Of a stretch of 12,618 bases of DNA, positions 7,870 to 12,618 are shown one piece after another; position 1 is the stretch's first letter; each line of letters opens with the position of its first letter. Below the pieces are notes generated by a model. That model worked only from the letters and a program-made list of their open reading frames with translations. It made no database searches and was not told where the DNA came from. Both the position numbers and the translations under genes were made by a program. This stretch comes from Caryophanales bacterium UBA2450 (GTDB lineage Bacteria; Bacillota_I; Bacilli_A; RFN20; CAG-826): assembly GCA_002342545.1 (NCBI GenBank), contig DDQE01000017.1, positions 19,324 through 31,941 of the forward strand, in the 5' to 3' direction.

Positions 7870-8571
7870 TTAATCAAAAAATTGAGGTAACCATTTATTA
7901 ATCTCACTAATTATGTATTCTTTATTGTGGTTATATTGTGCTTGTAAAGGAAGTAACAATGATCCTTCAAACTCTTTGCTTATTTCAATATGAGATTGCA
8001 GATCAATAAGAGGTAGCTTTAACTTCTTTTTAACGTTATTTTTATATGTAAGTAACAACTCTAAATATTTTTTTATATCATCTTTGCTAATAAAACATTC
8101 ATCTATCTGAGAGAAGGAGTATAAATCTATAAGATGTTTATATAATGGGACCTCAATAGAAAACAACGCTATTATTTTCTCGGCAATTTGAAGTTCAACA
8201 CTGACCCCATTAAAAGTACATTGTCCGATTTGATAAACACTTCTTTTAAACTTATTAAAAATATCAAATCTTCTTCCCTCAATATGTATAACCTCGTTAT
8301 TAATTCTTACAAAACAAGAAAAAGATTCTTCTGTGGCCTCATTAGTTAAAGGAAAATATAAGAATCGAACTACATCAAATTCTTTTTTAAATAGCTCTTC
8401 TAACTGATGAAAATCAGTATCACAAATCAGATCAATATCAGATGTTCTTCTTGCGTGATTAGCTAATACTGCGTTACAAATAAGCCCGCCAATAATAAGG
8501 AAATCAAAATCTAAATTATTTAACTTATTAAGGGCTATTTCTAGATTGTTACTAATATTTTTATGCATCAT
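7870..8571 (-). CDS. Nucleotidyltransferase, AbiEii/MNT-like (type IV or HEPN-MNT type toxin-antitoxin component)
   Basis: 233 aa from ATG 8571; the frame stays open to an ATG at 8598. I prefer 8571 because a perfect extended -10 (TGCTATAAT) lies inside the 8598 version, 7 nt before 8571. The N-terminal part carries a polymerase-beta type nucleotidyltransferase core: IIGG (residues 26-29), then RRTSDIDL with the metal-binding Asp pair (Asp45 and Asp47). A later segment, ELQIAEKIIALF and KHLIDLYSF, resembles the AbiEii region E..AeK....R..DlyD. In AbiEii and MenT relatives the enzyme transfers nucleotides to tRNA and blocks growth; MNT antitoxins instead AMPylate HEPN toxins. No AbiEi-like antitoxin is next to it, but the gene upstream is HEPN-CBS. 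Sixty nt separate its stop from the downstream peptide gene. Confidence 0.75.
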   Translation of the reverse strand: MMHKNISNNLEIALNKLNNLDFDFLIIGGLICNAVLANHARRTSDIDLICDTDFHQLEELFKKEFDVVRFLYFPLTNEATEESFSCFVRINNEVIHIEGRRFDIFNKFKRSVYQIGQCTFNGVSVELQIAEKIIALFSIEVPLYKHLIDLYSFSQIDECFISKDDIKKYLELLLTYKNNVKKKLKLPLIDLQSHIEISKEFEGSLLLPLQAQYNHNKEYIISEINKWLPQFFD

Positions 8572-8578
8572 TAGGAGT

Positions 8579-8587
8579 ATTATAGCA
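8579..8587 (-). promoter_or_regulatory. Extended -10 promoter giving a leaderless nucleotidyltransferase mRNA
   Basis: TGCTATAAT on the minus strand is a perfect extended -10; no good -35 is visible. Only ACTCCTA separates it from ATG ATG at 8571/8568, so transcription should start at or within one or two bases of the start codon. No ribosome site precedes that ATG, as expected for a leaderless message. Confidence 0.55.
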
Positions 8588-8590
8588 GTC

Positions 8591-8640
8591 TGTGACATAC
8601 TCCACCAATTATAAAAGTGGGGGCTTCTTGCTTACTTACG
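8591..8640 (-). mobile_element. Probable right-end relic of an IS200/IS605 (tnpB) element
   Basis: On the minus strand CAAGAAGCCCCCAC is followed by an AT-rich loop and GTGGAG, then TATGTCAC. GTGGGG (8617-8622) and CTCCAC (8600-8605) can pair. This AAGAAGCC-hairpin-TGTCAC layout is what I remember for the 3' ends of tnpB elements, which also form the omega RNA scaffold. No tnpA or tnpB coding sequence remains beside it. It is called from pattern memory only. Confidence 0.4.
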
Positions 8641-8642
8641 TT

Positions 8643-8664
8643 AAAAAACCGAGCAAAGCTCGGT
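8643..8664 (-). terminator. Intrinsic terminator of the HEPN-CBS gene
   Basis: On the minus strand ACCGAGC, loop TTT and GCTCGGT form a perfect 7-bp stem running into a T tract. It begins 13 nt after the HEPN-CBS stop codon, so the nucleotidyltransferase downstream probably needs its own promoter. Confidence 0.9.
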
Positions 8665-8677
8665 TATAACGACTTAA

Positions 8678-9349
8678 TTAAATGTTAAATACATCTCCAG
8701 GAGATACGATTCCTAATACAGGTTCATTTCTTAAACCATGTTCAGTAATAAATATCAAAGCGCATCTTTTGTGTTCTTTGTTGTAGCCGATAAAATATTG
8801 TTTAGCATCAAACGCAAAGGTGTCTTTTGCTAAGAAAAGGTAATATAGATCTTTGCTTTTATTAATATCAAATTTATCTTTTAAATCTTCAATAGTGTAT
8901 GATCTATTTTCATCATATTCTGCGTTTGCAAGAATAGAGAATATTGTTCGCATAGAAACAACATATCTAACACACCCTTTCTCATCAAAGATTGGGATAT
9001 TAGTGATATGTAGCTGATCCATATAGCGCATTGCGTGTAATACATCTGTGTCAGGAGATAATGTTTTAATTTTATCTTTCTTAATTCCTACATCGTAGGC
9101 TTTTACCACTAATTTATTTATTATTTCTTCTAATGTTTCCAAAACATAATCAGCGACATGAAAAGGAAAATCGCCATTGACTTTTGGAGTATGTGTCAAG
9201 CAGTTGCGGATATGTCTTAAAGCATTGAATTCGACATAATGCTGTTTTTTTATCATCTCAAATCGATGAGGATCATTTTCTTCGATATACTCAAAAGCCT
9301 TATACTCATCTAAAAATTTTTGCGTTATTTCTGCGTTATATGTAGCCAT
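8678..9349 (-). CDS. HEPN-like domain fused to a CBS pair: candidate ligand-sensing RNase
   Basis: 223 aa. The ATG follows AGAAGGG at a rather long 12-nt spacing, and an in-frame TGA just upstream rules out an earlier start. Residues 1-90 are helical and contain RHIRNCLTH; Arg48-x4-His53 fits the RX4-6H catalytic motif of HEPN ribonucleases. Residues about 95-140 (TLSPDTDVLHAMRYMDQLHITNIPIFDEKG) form a clear CBS domain. Residues about 165-221, ending VLGIVSPGDVF, form a second, more diverged one. CBS pairs bind adenine nucleotides or cyclic dinucleotides, so the likely design is an RNA-cutting or RNA-binding domain gated by a nucleotide; this is inference. The next gene downstream is a nucleotidyltransferase, as in HEPN-MNT toxin-antitoxin pairs, but a terminator lies between them. 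The HEPN call rests on a short motif and helix pattern; the CBS call is firmer. Confidence 0.65.
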   Translation of the reverse strand: MATYNAEITQKFLDEYKAFEYIEENDPHRFEMIKKQHYVEFNALRHIRNCLTHTPKVNGDFPFHVADYVLETLEEIINKLVVKAYDVGIKKDKIKTLSPDTDVLHAMRYMDQLHITNIPIFDEKGCVRYVVSMRTIFSILANAEYDENRSYTIEDLKDKFDINKSKDLYYLFLAKDTFAFDAKQYFIGYNKEHKRCALIFITEHGLRNEPVLGIVSPGDVFNI

Positions 9350-9432
9350 AAATCAACATATCCCTTCTTATGTATAAATTAACACTTATATAAACATAAT
9401 ATTGTTTTTTTAAAGAGATACCAAAGGTTATC

Positions 9433-10293
9433 TTATTGATGCAAAGAATTAAGAATCCAAGCCTTGATAAATTCTTTTTCCTCTTCGGTATGGAAATAAT
9501 GGGCTGAGCCTTGTTTTATTGTTAATTTAGTTTTCGGATGTGCGGCTAAAAAATCAGCAATATTTTCTATATAGACATTTTCATCATGCTCACCATATAA
9601 AATATCAGTTGGTATTTTCCAACTATCTTTGTAGTTTGAGACATGATTGTAAAAATCATACGATAGGGTTTGACCATTATCTAATATAATTATTTTCTTT
9701 TCCTCTAGCTCTTTACTGCTAATATGATGTTGCATCATCAAATCAAATACAATCTTAAACATATCGGCAATTGGAGAGATAAAAAACGCCTGTTTAATAT
9801 TGAAATCACTTAAATATTCATATGCATAAAAGGCACCAATAGAATTTGCGATGACTATGATTTCTTTATATTTCTTTGCTATTTTTTCAAATTCACTTCT
9901 AATAACATCATTTAATTCCCATGGGTTTCCATCTTTATAATCTAGTCCTACAACATCATATTTATCTTTTAAAAAAGAATAGCCCTCAGCTTCTTTAGCG
10001 GATCCGTGTAACCCGTGAATATACACTGCTACTTTTTTATTTTTTCTTTGTTCCATTTTCCAATCATCAAGTTGTTGGTCAATTCTTTCGACTTCAAATA
10101 ATTCATTAGCATCTAACATGTATGTTCTTAAAAGAAGAAGAATCTTCTCATAAGTCATGTCAGCGTCACCTTTCTCGATATGAGAAATAACAGATTTTCC
10201 AGAGTACCCTAAAGATTCCGCTAACTCATCTTGAGTCAGTTTTCTTTGCTTTCTAAATTGCTTAATTTTTGGTCCAATGGTTTCCTTAGACAT
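9433..10293 (-). CDS. XRE-family HTH domain fused to an alpha/beta hydrolase
   Basis: 286 aa. Residues 7-65 are a standard Cro/C1-type HTH (KIKQFRKQRKLTQDELAESLGYSGKSVISHIEKG). After a charged linker (70-86), residues 87-286 form a compact alpha/beta hydrolase: HGLHGS (93-98) as oxyanion loop, ANSIGA with nucleophile Ser151, LYGEHDENV with Asp237, and GSAHYF with His265. The catalytic triad therefore looks complete. The size resembles small RBBP9/YdeN-like serine hydrolases. The fusion suggests a DNA-binding regulator that senses or hydrolyses an ester or acyl ligand; no substrate can be deduced. The ribosome site is weak (AAGTGA about 7 nt before the ATG). It is divergent from the plus-strand small RNA promoter at 10299-10326 and could regulate that locus. 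The HEPN-CBS start lies 83 nt downstream with no clear terminator between, so the two may be co-transcribed. Confidence 0.85.
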   Translation of the reverse strand: MSKETIGPKIKQFRKQRKLTQDELAESLGYSGKSVISHIEKGDADMTYEKILLLLRTYMLDANELFEVERIDQQLDDWKMEQRKNKKVAVYIHGLHGSAKEAEGYSFLKDKYDVVGLDYKDGNPWELNDVIRSEFEKIAKKYKEIIVIANSIGAFYAYEYLSDFNIKQAFFISPIADMFKIVFDLMMQHHISSKELEEKKIIILDNGQTLSYDFYNHVSNYKDSWKIPTDILYGEHDENVYIENIADFLAAHPKTKLTIKQGSAHYFHTEEEKEFIKAWILNSLHQ

Positions 10294-10298
10294 ATGTA

Positions 10299-10326
10299 TT
10301 CACTTTTTAATAGACAATGCTATAAT
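10299..10326 (+). promoter_or_regulatory. Strong extended -10 promoter for the plus-strand small RNA
   Basis: TTCACT (10299-10304), 16-nt spacer, then TATAAT (10321-10326) preceded by TGC, an ideal extended -10. The start site is expected near 10333, just before the left arm of the long inverted repeat. It reads away from the XRE-hydrolase gene. Confidence 0.65.
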
Positions 10327-10332
10327 ATAACC

Positions 10333-10533
10333 ATAAGAGTGGAGCCTCGTAGACACTTAGGTGGTACTAGTCGTCAAGGGCTCTTTTCATTTTAACAGCA
10401 ACGCTATCAAAGCTAATAGGAGGCACGCTAAGGCAATCCGCAGAAGTTCTAGAACTTCTTTAAGAAAGTCTCTCAATGCAATCACCTCGCTTTCTGTGTC
10501 CAGATTTACGAGGCCTCCACTCCGAGTTTTTTT
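10333..10533 (+). ncRNA. Candidate rod-shaped antisense RNA (type I antitoxin-like)
   Basis: About 200 nt run from the extended -10 promoter to CGAGTTTTTTT. The two ends pair: GAGTGGAGCCTCGTA (10337-10351) with 10507-10522 (one bulged C). GACAC (10352-10356) then pairs with GTGTC (10496-10500), and AGGTGGT (10359-10365) with ATCACCT (10481-10487). The closing stem plus the T7 run can act as terminator. The RNA covers, in antisense, the whole ORF and ribosome site of the 29-aa peptide on the other strand. A plus-strand reading frame from 10361 has no ribosome site and looks non-coding. Alternatives are a free-standing structured RNA or a small MITE with these arms as terminal repeats. Confidence 0.55.
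10387..10476 (-). CDS. 29-aa hydrophobic peptide, candidate type I toxin
   Basis: The sequence begins MRDFLKEVLELLRI and ends in an uninterrupted Leu/Ala/Ile membrane segment closed by a Lys. The start is TTG 10476, with GAGGTGA 5 nt upstream; a GTG in frame at 10485 lies inside that ribosome site. An amphipathic charged N-terminus followed by one short transmembrane helix is the usual build of type I toxins, although it does not match Fst, Ldr, Ibs, TisB or TxpA by eye. An 18-bp perfect palindrome, AGAAGTTCTAGAACTTCT (10442-10459), lies inside the coding region. In the mRNA the ribosome site can pair with sequence after the stop codon (10359-10365), which would silence the full-length form. 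No host target can be named beyond the membrane. Confidence 0.5.
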   Translation of the reverse strand: MRDFLKEVLELLRIALACLLLALIALLLK

Positions 10534-10553
10534 GACTTTTCTTTGTCAATATT

Positions 10554-10581
10554 ATTATATCTAAAGTTGTTTATTTTACAA
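10554..10581 (-). promoter_or_regulatory. Promoter of the hydrophobic peptide mRNA
   Basis: On the minus strand TTGTAA (10581-10576), 16-nt spacer, then TATAAT (10559-10554). The start site is expected near 10547, about 70 nt before the TTG start of the peptide, so the message includes the right arm of the long inverted repeat. Confidence 0.5.
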
Positions 10582-10601
10582 CCATATATAATTTTTTAGA
10601 T

Positions 10602-10626
10602 AAAAAGCCACCACTATAAACGACTT
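10602..10626 (-). terminator. Terminator behind the Fic unit
   Basis: On the minus strand AGTCGTT and GGTGGCT can form a 7-bp stem with several G-U pairs, followed by TTTTT. It is weaker than, but clearly related to, the terminators at 7435-7459 and 11758-11782, and it ends the first long direct repeat. Confidence 0.55.
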
Positions 10627-10690
10627 AATTTGATTATTTGATGTGATCGTCTAGACCCATTTTTTCTGCTTTATCTAAAAACCAGCATAA
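10620..10690. repeat. Long direct repeat copy 1 (gene tail plus terminator)
   Basis: Twenty-four nt (10620-10643) are identical to 11777-11800. The next 40-odd nt align to copy 2 without gaps at roughly 60% identity, and the repeat continues on the other side into a related terminator hairpin. With copy 2 it brackets the Fic gene and its promoter, about 1.16 kb apart. Confidence 0.7.
10634..10690 (-). pseudogene. Gene-tail relic, copy 1, in frame behind the Fic stop
   Basis: Directly after the Fic stop codon the same frame continues LCWFLDKAEKMGLDDHIK and ends at TAA. This reads like the natural C-terminus of some other protein, cut off when the Fic gene came to lie upstream. A related 48-nt tail ending in the same ATC AAA TAA is found at 11791-11838. 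The parent protein was not identified. Confidence 0.45.
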
Positions 10691-11662
10691 TTATAAGATC
10701 TCCCAATACCCGAATCTTTTACCGTTAATTCTTTTAATCTTGTTTCCTTTACTCAAAAGAGCAATGACGCTATCAATAGTTCGTGGCGAAACACCAATTC
10801 TACTTGCCAATTCATCAATGCTGATTCTCGGATTAACTTTGATTAATTCTAAAACACGTGTTTCCCTTGGGATGGATTCATTATTATTAGAGTTAATACT
10901 AATACGTAAGTCTCTATTTCTTAATATGTTGTGTTCATTAAGAAGTAAATTTCTTAGAAACATAATAATGTATTTTTTATCATTATATATGCCTTTACGA
11001 ATATACTTGAAATTAGCCCTCACCAAGGCGTTTCTAAAAAACCAAGCATTTTTAGCAAAAACATCATTCGTTACATCATATCCTAACGATCTTAGATATT
11101 TGATGAAAAATACCGCAGTGGTACGAGTATTTCCTTCCTGAAACGCGTGAATCTGCCAGAGATTAGAAACAAAAGTCGCTAAATGTTCAATGACTTTATC
11201 CTCGGACAAATCAGCGTATTTAAAATTTCTTTCGGTCTCGAAATCATACTCTAGAGTGTTTCTGAGTTCATGATAATCGCCATAAATGACAGATCTGCCA
11301 TCAAGAACCCACTCTTTTTTTATGAAGTTATAATCTCTTAATTTTCCAGCATGGCCAAATACACCTTCAAATAGTTGCTTATGAATGCTTACTAATTGCC
11401 CAACTGTAAATGTAAAAGAATCATCAGAAATAATTTGCGCAATTCTATTGGATACAATGTCTGCCTCTTCTGTTCTTTCATCTTCGCCTTGTTTATTCTC
11501 ATAATAAGAACTAATTATTTTATCTAGCTCATCTAGAGATATTTCTCCTTTGACATATCTATCAGCTTGCGATAAAAAATATGTCGAATTCTTAAGTCCG
11601 TCAACATCTTGAAGGCCAATTCCGGTTTCAATTAAATATTTGTTCGAATACTTATTTTCCAT
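10691..11662 (-). CDS. Fic-domain protein with internal inhibitory motif and C-terminal winged helix
   Basis: 323 aa. The Fic core motif HAFQEGNTRT (His172 to Arg180) matches HxFx(D/E)GNxR; the second arginine of the full HPFxxGNGRxxR form is replaced. His172 is the catalytic base and Glu176 binds the metal in this family, which transfers AMP (or another phosphate group) to target proteins. Ahead of it, Ser51-x3-Glu55-Asn56 fits the (S/T)xxxE(G/N) inhibitory motif. The segment ADRYVKGEISLDELDKII recalls VbhA-type antitoxins, so toxin and antitoxin appear fused. Residues 268-322 form a winged helix (RISIDELASRIGVSPRTIDSVIALLSKGNKI), suggesting self-regulation. No ribosome site precedes the ATG, and a -10 element ends only 8 nt before it. 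Long direct repeats flank the gene. Loss of the second arginine may weaken or alter AMPylation. Confidence 0.9.
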   Translation of the reverse strand: MENKYSNKYLIETGIGLQDVDGLKNSTYFLSQADRYVKGEISLDELDKIISSYYENKQGEDERTEEADIVSNRIAQIISDDSFTFTVGQLVSIHKQLFEGVFGHAGKLRDYNFIKKEWVLDGRSVIYGDYHELRNTLEYDFETERNFKYADLSEDKVIEHLATFVSNLWQIHAFQEGNTRTTAVFFIKYLRSLGYDVTNDVFAKNAWFFRNALVRANFKYIRKGIYNDKKYIIMFLRNLLLNEHNILRNRDLRISINSNNNESIPRETRVLELIKVNPRISIDELASRIGVSPRTIDSVIALLSKGNKIKRINGKRFGYWEIL

Positions 11663-11670
11663 AGGAAAAT

Positions 11671-11733
11671 ATTATCACATTCAACTCCAAAACGCAACTC
11701 CAAAACGCAATTTAAAGATTTTTGCGCTTTGGA
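11671..11733 (-). promoter_or_regulatory. Fic promoter with three-part operator
   Basis: TGTGATAAT (minus strand, 11679-11671) is an extended -10 that ends 8 nt before the Fic ATG. Upstream, TCCAAAACGCAA occurs twice in tandem (11686-11697 and 11699-11710, 13-bp period). A third copy with one mismatch lies inverted at 11722-11733. The inner copies overlap the -35 region (TTGCGT with 17 nt to TAATAT), so a bound protein should repress. The Fic winged helix is the obvious candidate. Confidence 0.6.
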
Positions 11734-11757
11734 ATCTTTATAGCAAATCTATATAGT

Positions 11758-11782
11758 AAAAAAGTCGCCACAACGGACGACT
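11758..11782 (-). terminator. Intrinsic terminator in direct repeat copy 2
   Basis: On the minus strand AGTCGTC, a 6-nt loop and GGCGACT, then a T run. It is nearly the same stem as at 7435-7459. It follows the decayed tail at 11791-11838 and insulates the Fic promoter from upstream transcription. Confidence 0.8.
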
Positions 11783-11838
11783 TAATTTGATTATTTGATG
11801 ACGTTGGACAGTCAGACTTATTCAGTTTTGTCTAAAAT
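11777..11838. repeat. Long direct repeat copy 2 with decayed gene tail
   Basis: 11777-11800 is identical to copy 1. The 48 nt from 11838 to 11791 (minus strand) align without gaps to the tail after the Fic stop (ILDKTE against FLDKAE, shared ATC AAA TAA end) but contain in-frame TAA and TGA, so this copy is dead. It lies between the Fic promoter and the next upstream gene. Confidence 0.6.
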
Positions 11839-11890
11839 CATCTATCCATATTATGTCGCGCTTTCAACCCTTCGTGAGCCCCTGAAACGC

Positions 11891-11918
11891 AAAAAAAGAT
11901 CTACCTTTCGATAGACCT
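11891..11918 (-). terminator. Intrinsic terminator of the 162-aa gene
   Basis: On the minus strand AGGTCTATC, a GAAA tetraloop and GGTAGATCT form a 9-bp stem with G-U pairs, followed by seven T. It starts 21 nt after the stop codon. Confidence 0.85.
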
Positions 11919-11938
11919 ATTTCTTATTTGCTTTTGGT

Positions 11939-12427
11939 TTAATATGGGTCAGGCACCGTAGAAGCATACCTATCAATAAATTCAGCCAGCTTTAATGTGT
12001 AATCAAACTTACTGTCTTCTCTTTTTGAGGTCTGCATGTGATGGTTTTCAAGTATCGCTTGATCCACGCCCCCAAGCCCAAGAGGTGAAAAATATATTTC
12101 TTTAGAGTTTTTTAGAAACATATCATATAGCTTTTCACGTACTGCTCTACCCTTAAAACATTCCGCTATTGCTTTAGCAACTTTGAAGATAAAACCAGCT
12201 AAAAGCACTTCTGGAGTTGGATCACACCCCCACAGATTGAAGATTTGAATATCATGGTCATAATCTATTACTGCTGTTATAAAAAGCCTTTCAAAGTAAC
12301 CATTATCTTCTATTAAATAATCACTTCTCTTCTCAATAAGCTGATACAGTTCGTTGTCCTTACTATCAAGCCAAATACGCTCCAAATTCGCAAGCATATT
12401 CTCTGTCTTCGCATAATTCGGTATCAT
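11939..12427 (-). CDS. Hypothetical protein, 162 aa
   Basis: The ATG at 12427 has GGAG 6 nt upstream. A TTG in frame at 12442 would place the ribosome site inside the gene and is rejected. I do not recognise the family. The protein is soluble, with a charged helical N-terminus (AKTENMLANLERIWLDSKDN), one more hydrophobic stretch (PEVLLAGFIFKVAKAIAEC, about 71-91), and a Lys/Asp-rich end. No signal peptide or catalytic motif stands out. Tandem TATAAT elements (12461-12451) lie about 25 nt upstream, without a good -35. It has its own terminator and so is a single-gene unit, like its neighbours in this accessory cluster. An immunity or antitoxin role is possible, but nothing in the sequence shows it. 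Confidence 0.8.
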   Translation of the reverse strand: MIPNYAKTENMLANLERIWLDSKDNELYQLIEKRSDYLIEDNGYFERLFITAVIDYDHDIQIFNLWGCDPTPEVLLAGFIFKVAKAIAECFKGRAVREKLYDMFLKNSKEIYFSPLGLGGVDQAILENHHMQTSKREDSKFDYTLKLAEFIDRYASTVPDPY

Positions 12428-12504
12428 AAAAATCTCCTTCAAATCTATCTATTATATTATACAGTACGAAAACACTTTTTTTCTTAAAAGCAACTCACAA
12501 CACA

Positions 12505-12527
12505 AGAAGAAGGTAGTAAAACTACCT
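12505..12527 (-). terminator. Terminator behind the gene at the right edge
   Basis: On the minus strand AGGTAG, loop TTTTA and CTACCT, then a pyrimidine-rich TTCTTCTT tract. The plus strand has the same hairpin followed by TTTT, so it could work both ways. Confidence 0.6.
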
Positions 12528-12533
12528 TTTATC

Positions 12534-12617
12534 TTATTGATTTAAGATGTTTAGAATAAAAATCTGTGAATCTTTGTACAACTCGTAGATGTAATCGATC
12601 TCATTTTCTGAACAATA
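12534..12617 (-). CDS. C-terminal end of an unidentified protein, 5' part outside the window
   Basis: Twenty-seven codons open from the right edge read ...SENEIDYIYELYKDSQ... and end ILNILNQ before TAA. A terminator hairpin begins 7 nt after the stop, which supports a real gene end. The piece is too short to identify. It is not the same as the WFLDKAEKMG tail found around the Fic gene. Confidence 0.5.
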   Translation of the reverse strand, partial: YCSENEIDYIYELYKDSQIFILNILNQ

Positions 12618-12618
12618 G

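Noticed and set aside
7652..7873. Plus-strand frame of 73 codons
   Set aside because: Antisense to the Nif11-type peptide gene, no ribosome site.
8572..8598. Upstream ATG (8598) of the nucleotidyltransferase
   Set aside because: GGTGGAG lies only one base from this ATG, and an extended -10 sits inside the added codons; they also do not look like part of the domain.
9413..9432. Hairpin GATAACC/GGTATC behind the XRE-hydrolase gene as a terminator
   Set aside because: The stem needs a bulge and is followed by an A-rich, not U-rich, tract on the minus strand.
10361..10564. Plus-strand 67-codon frame (Arg/Ser-rich)
   Set aside because: No ribosome site, and the sequence is better explained as a structured RNA antisense to the hydrophobic peptide.
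10740..11141. Plus-strand frame of 133 codons opposite Fic
   Set aside because: Antisense shadow of a gene with clear Fic and winged-helix motifs.
12428..12442. TTG start adding five residues to the 162-aa protein
   Set aside because: It would place the GAAGGAG ribosome site inside the coding region, whereas ATG 12427 is ideally spaced from it.

Overview
The window is AT-rich bacterial DNA with strong AGGAGG-type ribosome sites, lipoprotein and Gram-positive style secretion signals, intrinsic terminators and a Nif11/double-glycine peptide. This fits a gut-type low-GC Bacillota (Bacilli or Erysipelotrichia-like lineage). TGA acts as a stop and not as Trp, so the standard bacterial code applies. 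Every gene I accept is on the minus strand; only one probable small RNA and one orphan terminator read on the plus strand. No rRNA, tRNA or CRISPR array was seen.

Left part (1-7090): a surface carbohydrate locus, transcribed right to left. A secreted 714-aa protein (6973-4829) is followed after 228 nt by a 721-aa lipoprotein (4597-2432). Four nt further on starts a membrane-anchored, domain-permuted GH3 glycosidase (2427 to the window edge). The two surface proteins share a ~430/378-residue C-terminal beta-helix-like module but have unrelated N-terminal modules. The promoter of the first gene has a 10-bp G tract in the spacer between TTGACA and TATTAT, a classical arrangement for phase variation by slipped-strand mispairing, and it may switch the whole locus.

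Middle (7100-8680): a fragment that looks like the 5' end of a group II intron, sitting directly after an intrinsic terminator. Then come a Nif11-type leader peptide with a Cys-rich zinc-ribbon-like core, an AbiEii/MNT-like nucleotidyltransferase and a probable IS200/IS605 right-end relic. The nucleotidyltransferase appears to be transcribed from a promoter at the edge of that relic, as a leaderless message.

Right part (8680-12618): a cluster of toxin-, sensor- or defence-like genes. It holds a HEPN-CBS fusion, an XRE-HTH/alpha-beta hydrolase fusion, and a candidate type I toxin-antitoxin unit (29-aa hydrophobic peptide, overlapping opposite-strand RNA, long-range fold-back stem). A Fic protein with a built-in inhibitory motif and C-terminal winged helix is preceded by an iteron-like operator. 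A 162-aa unknown and the tail of one more gene follow. The Fic unit is flanked by direct repeats made of a conserved gene tail plus terminator, which suggests cassette-like exchange.

The best candidates for something undescribed are the poly-G-switched surface locus, the HEPN-CBS plus nucleotidyltransferase pair, the fold-back toxin/antisense unit, and the repeat-flanked Fic cassette. All functional assignments come from reading motifs by eye; no database search was run.
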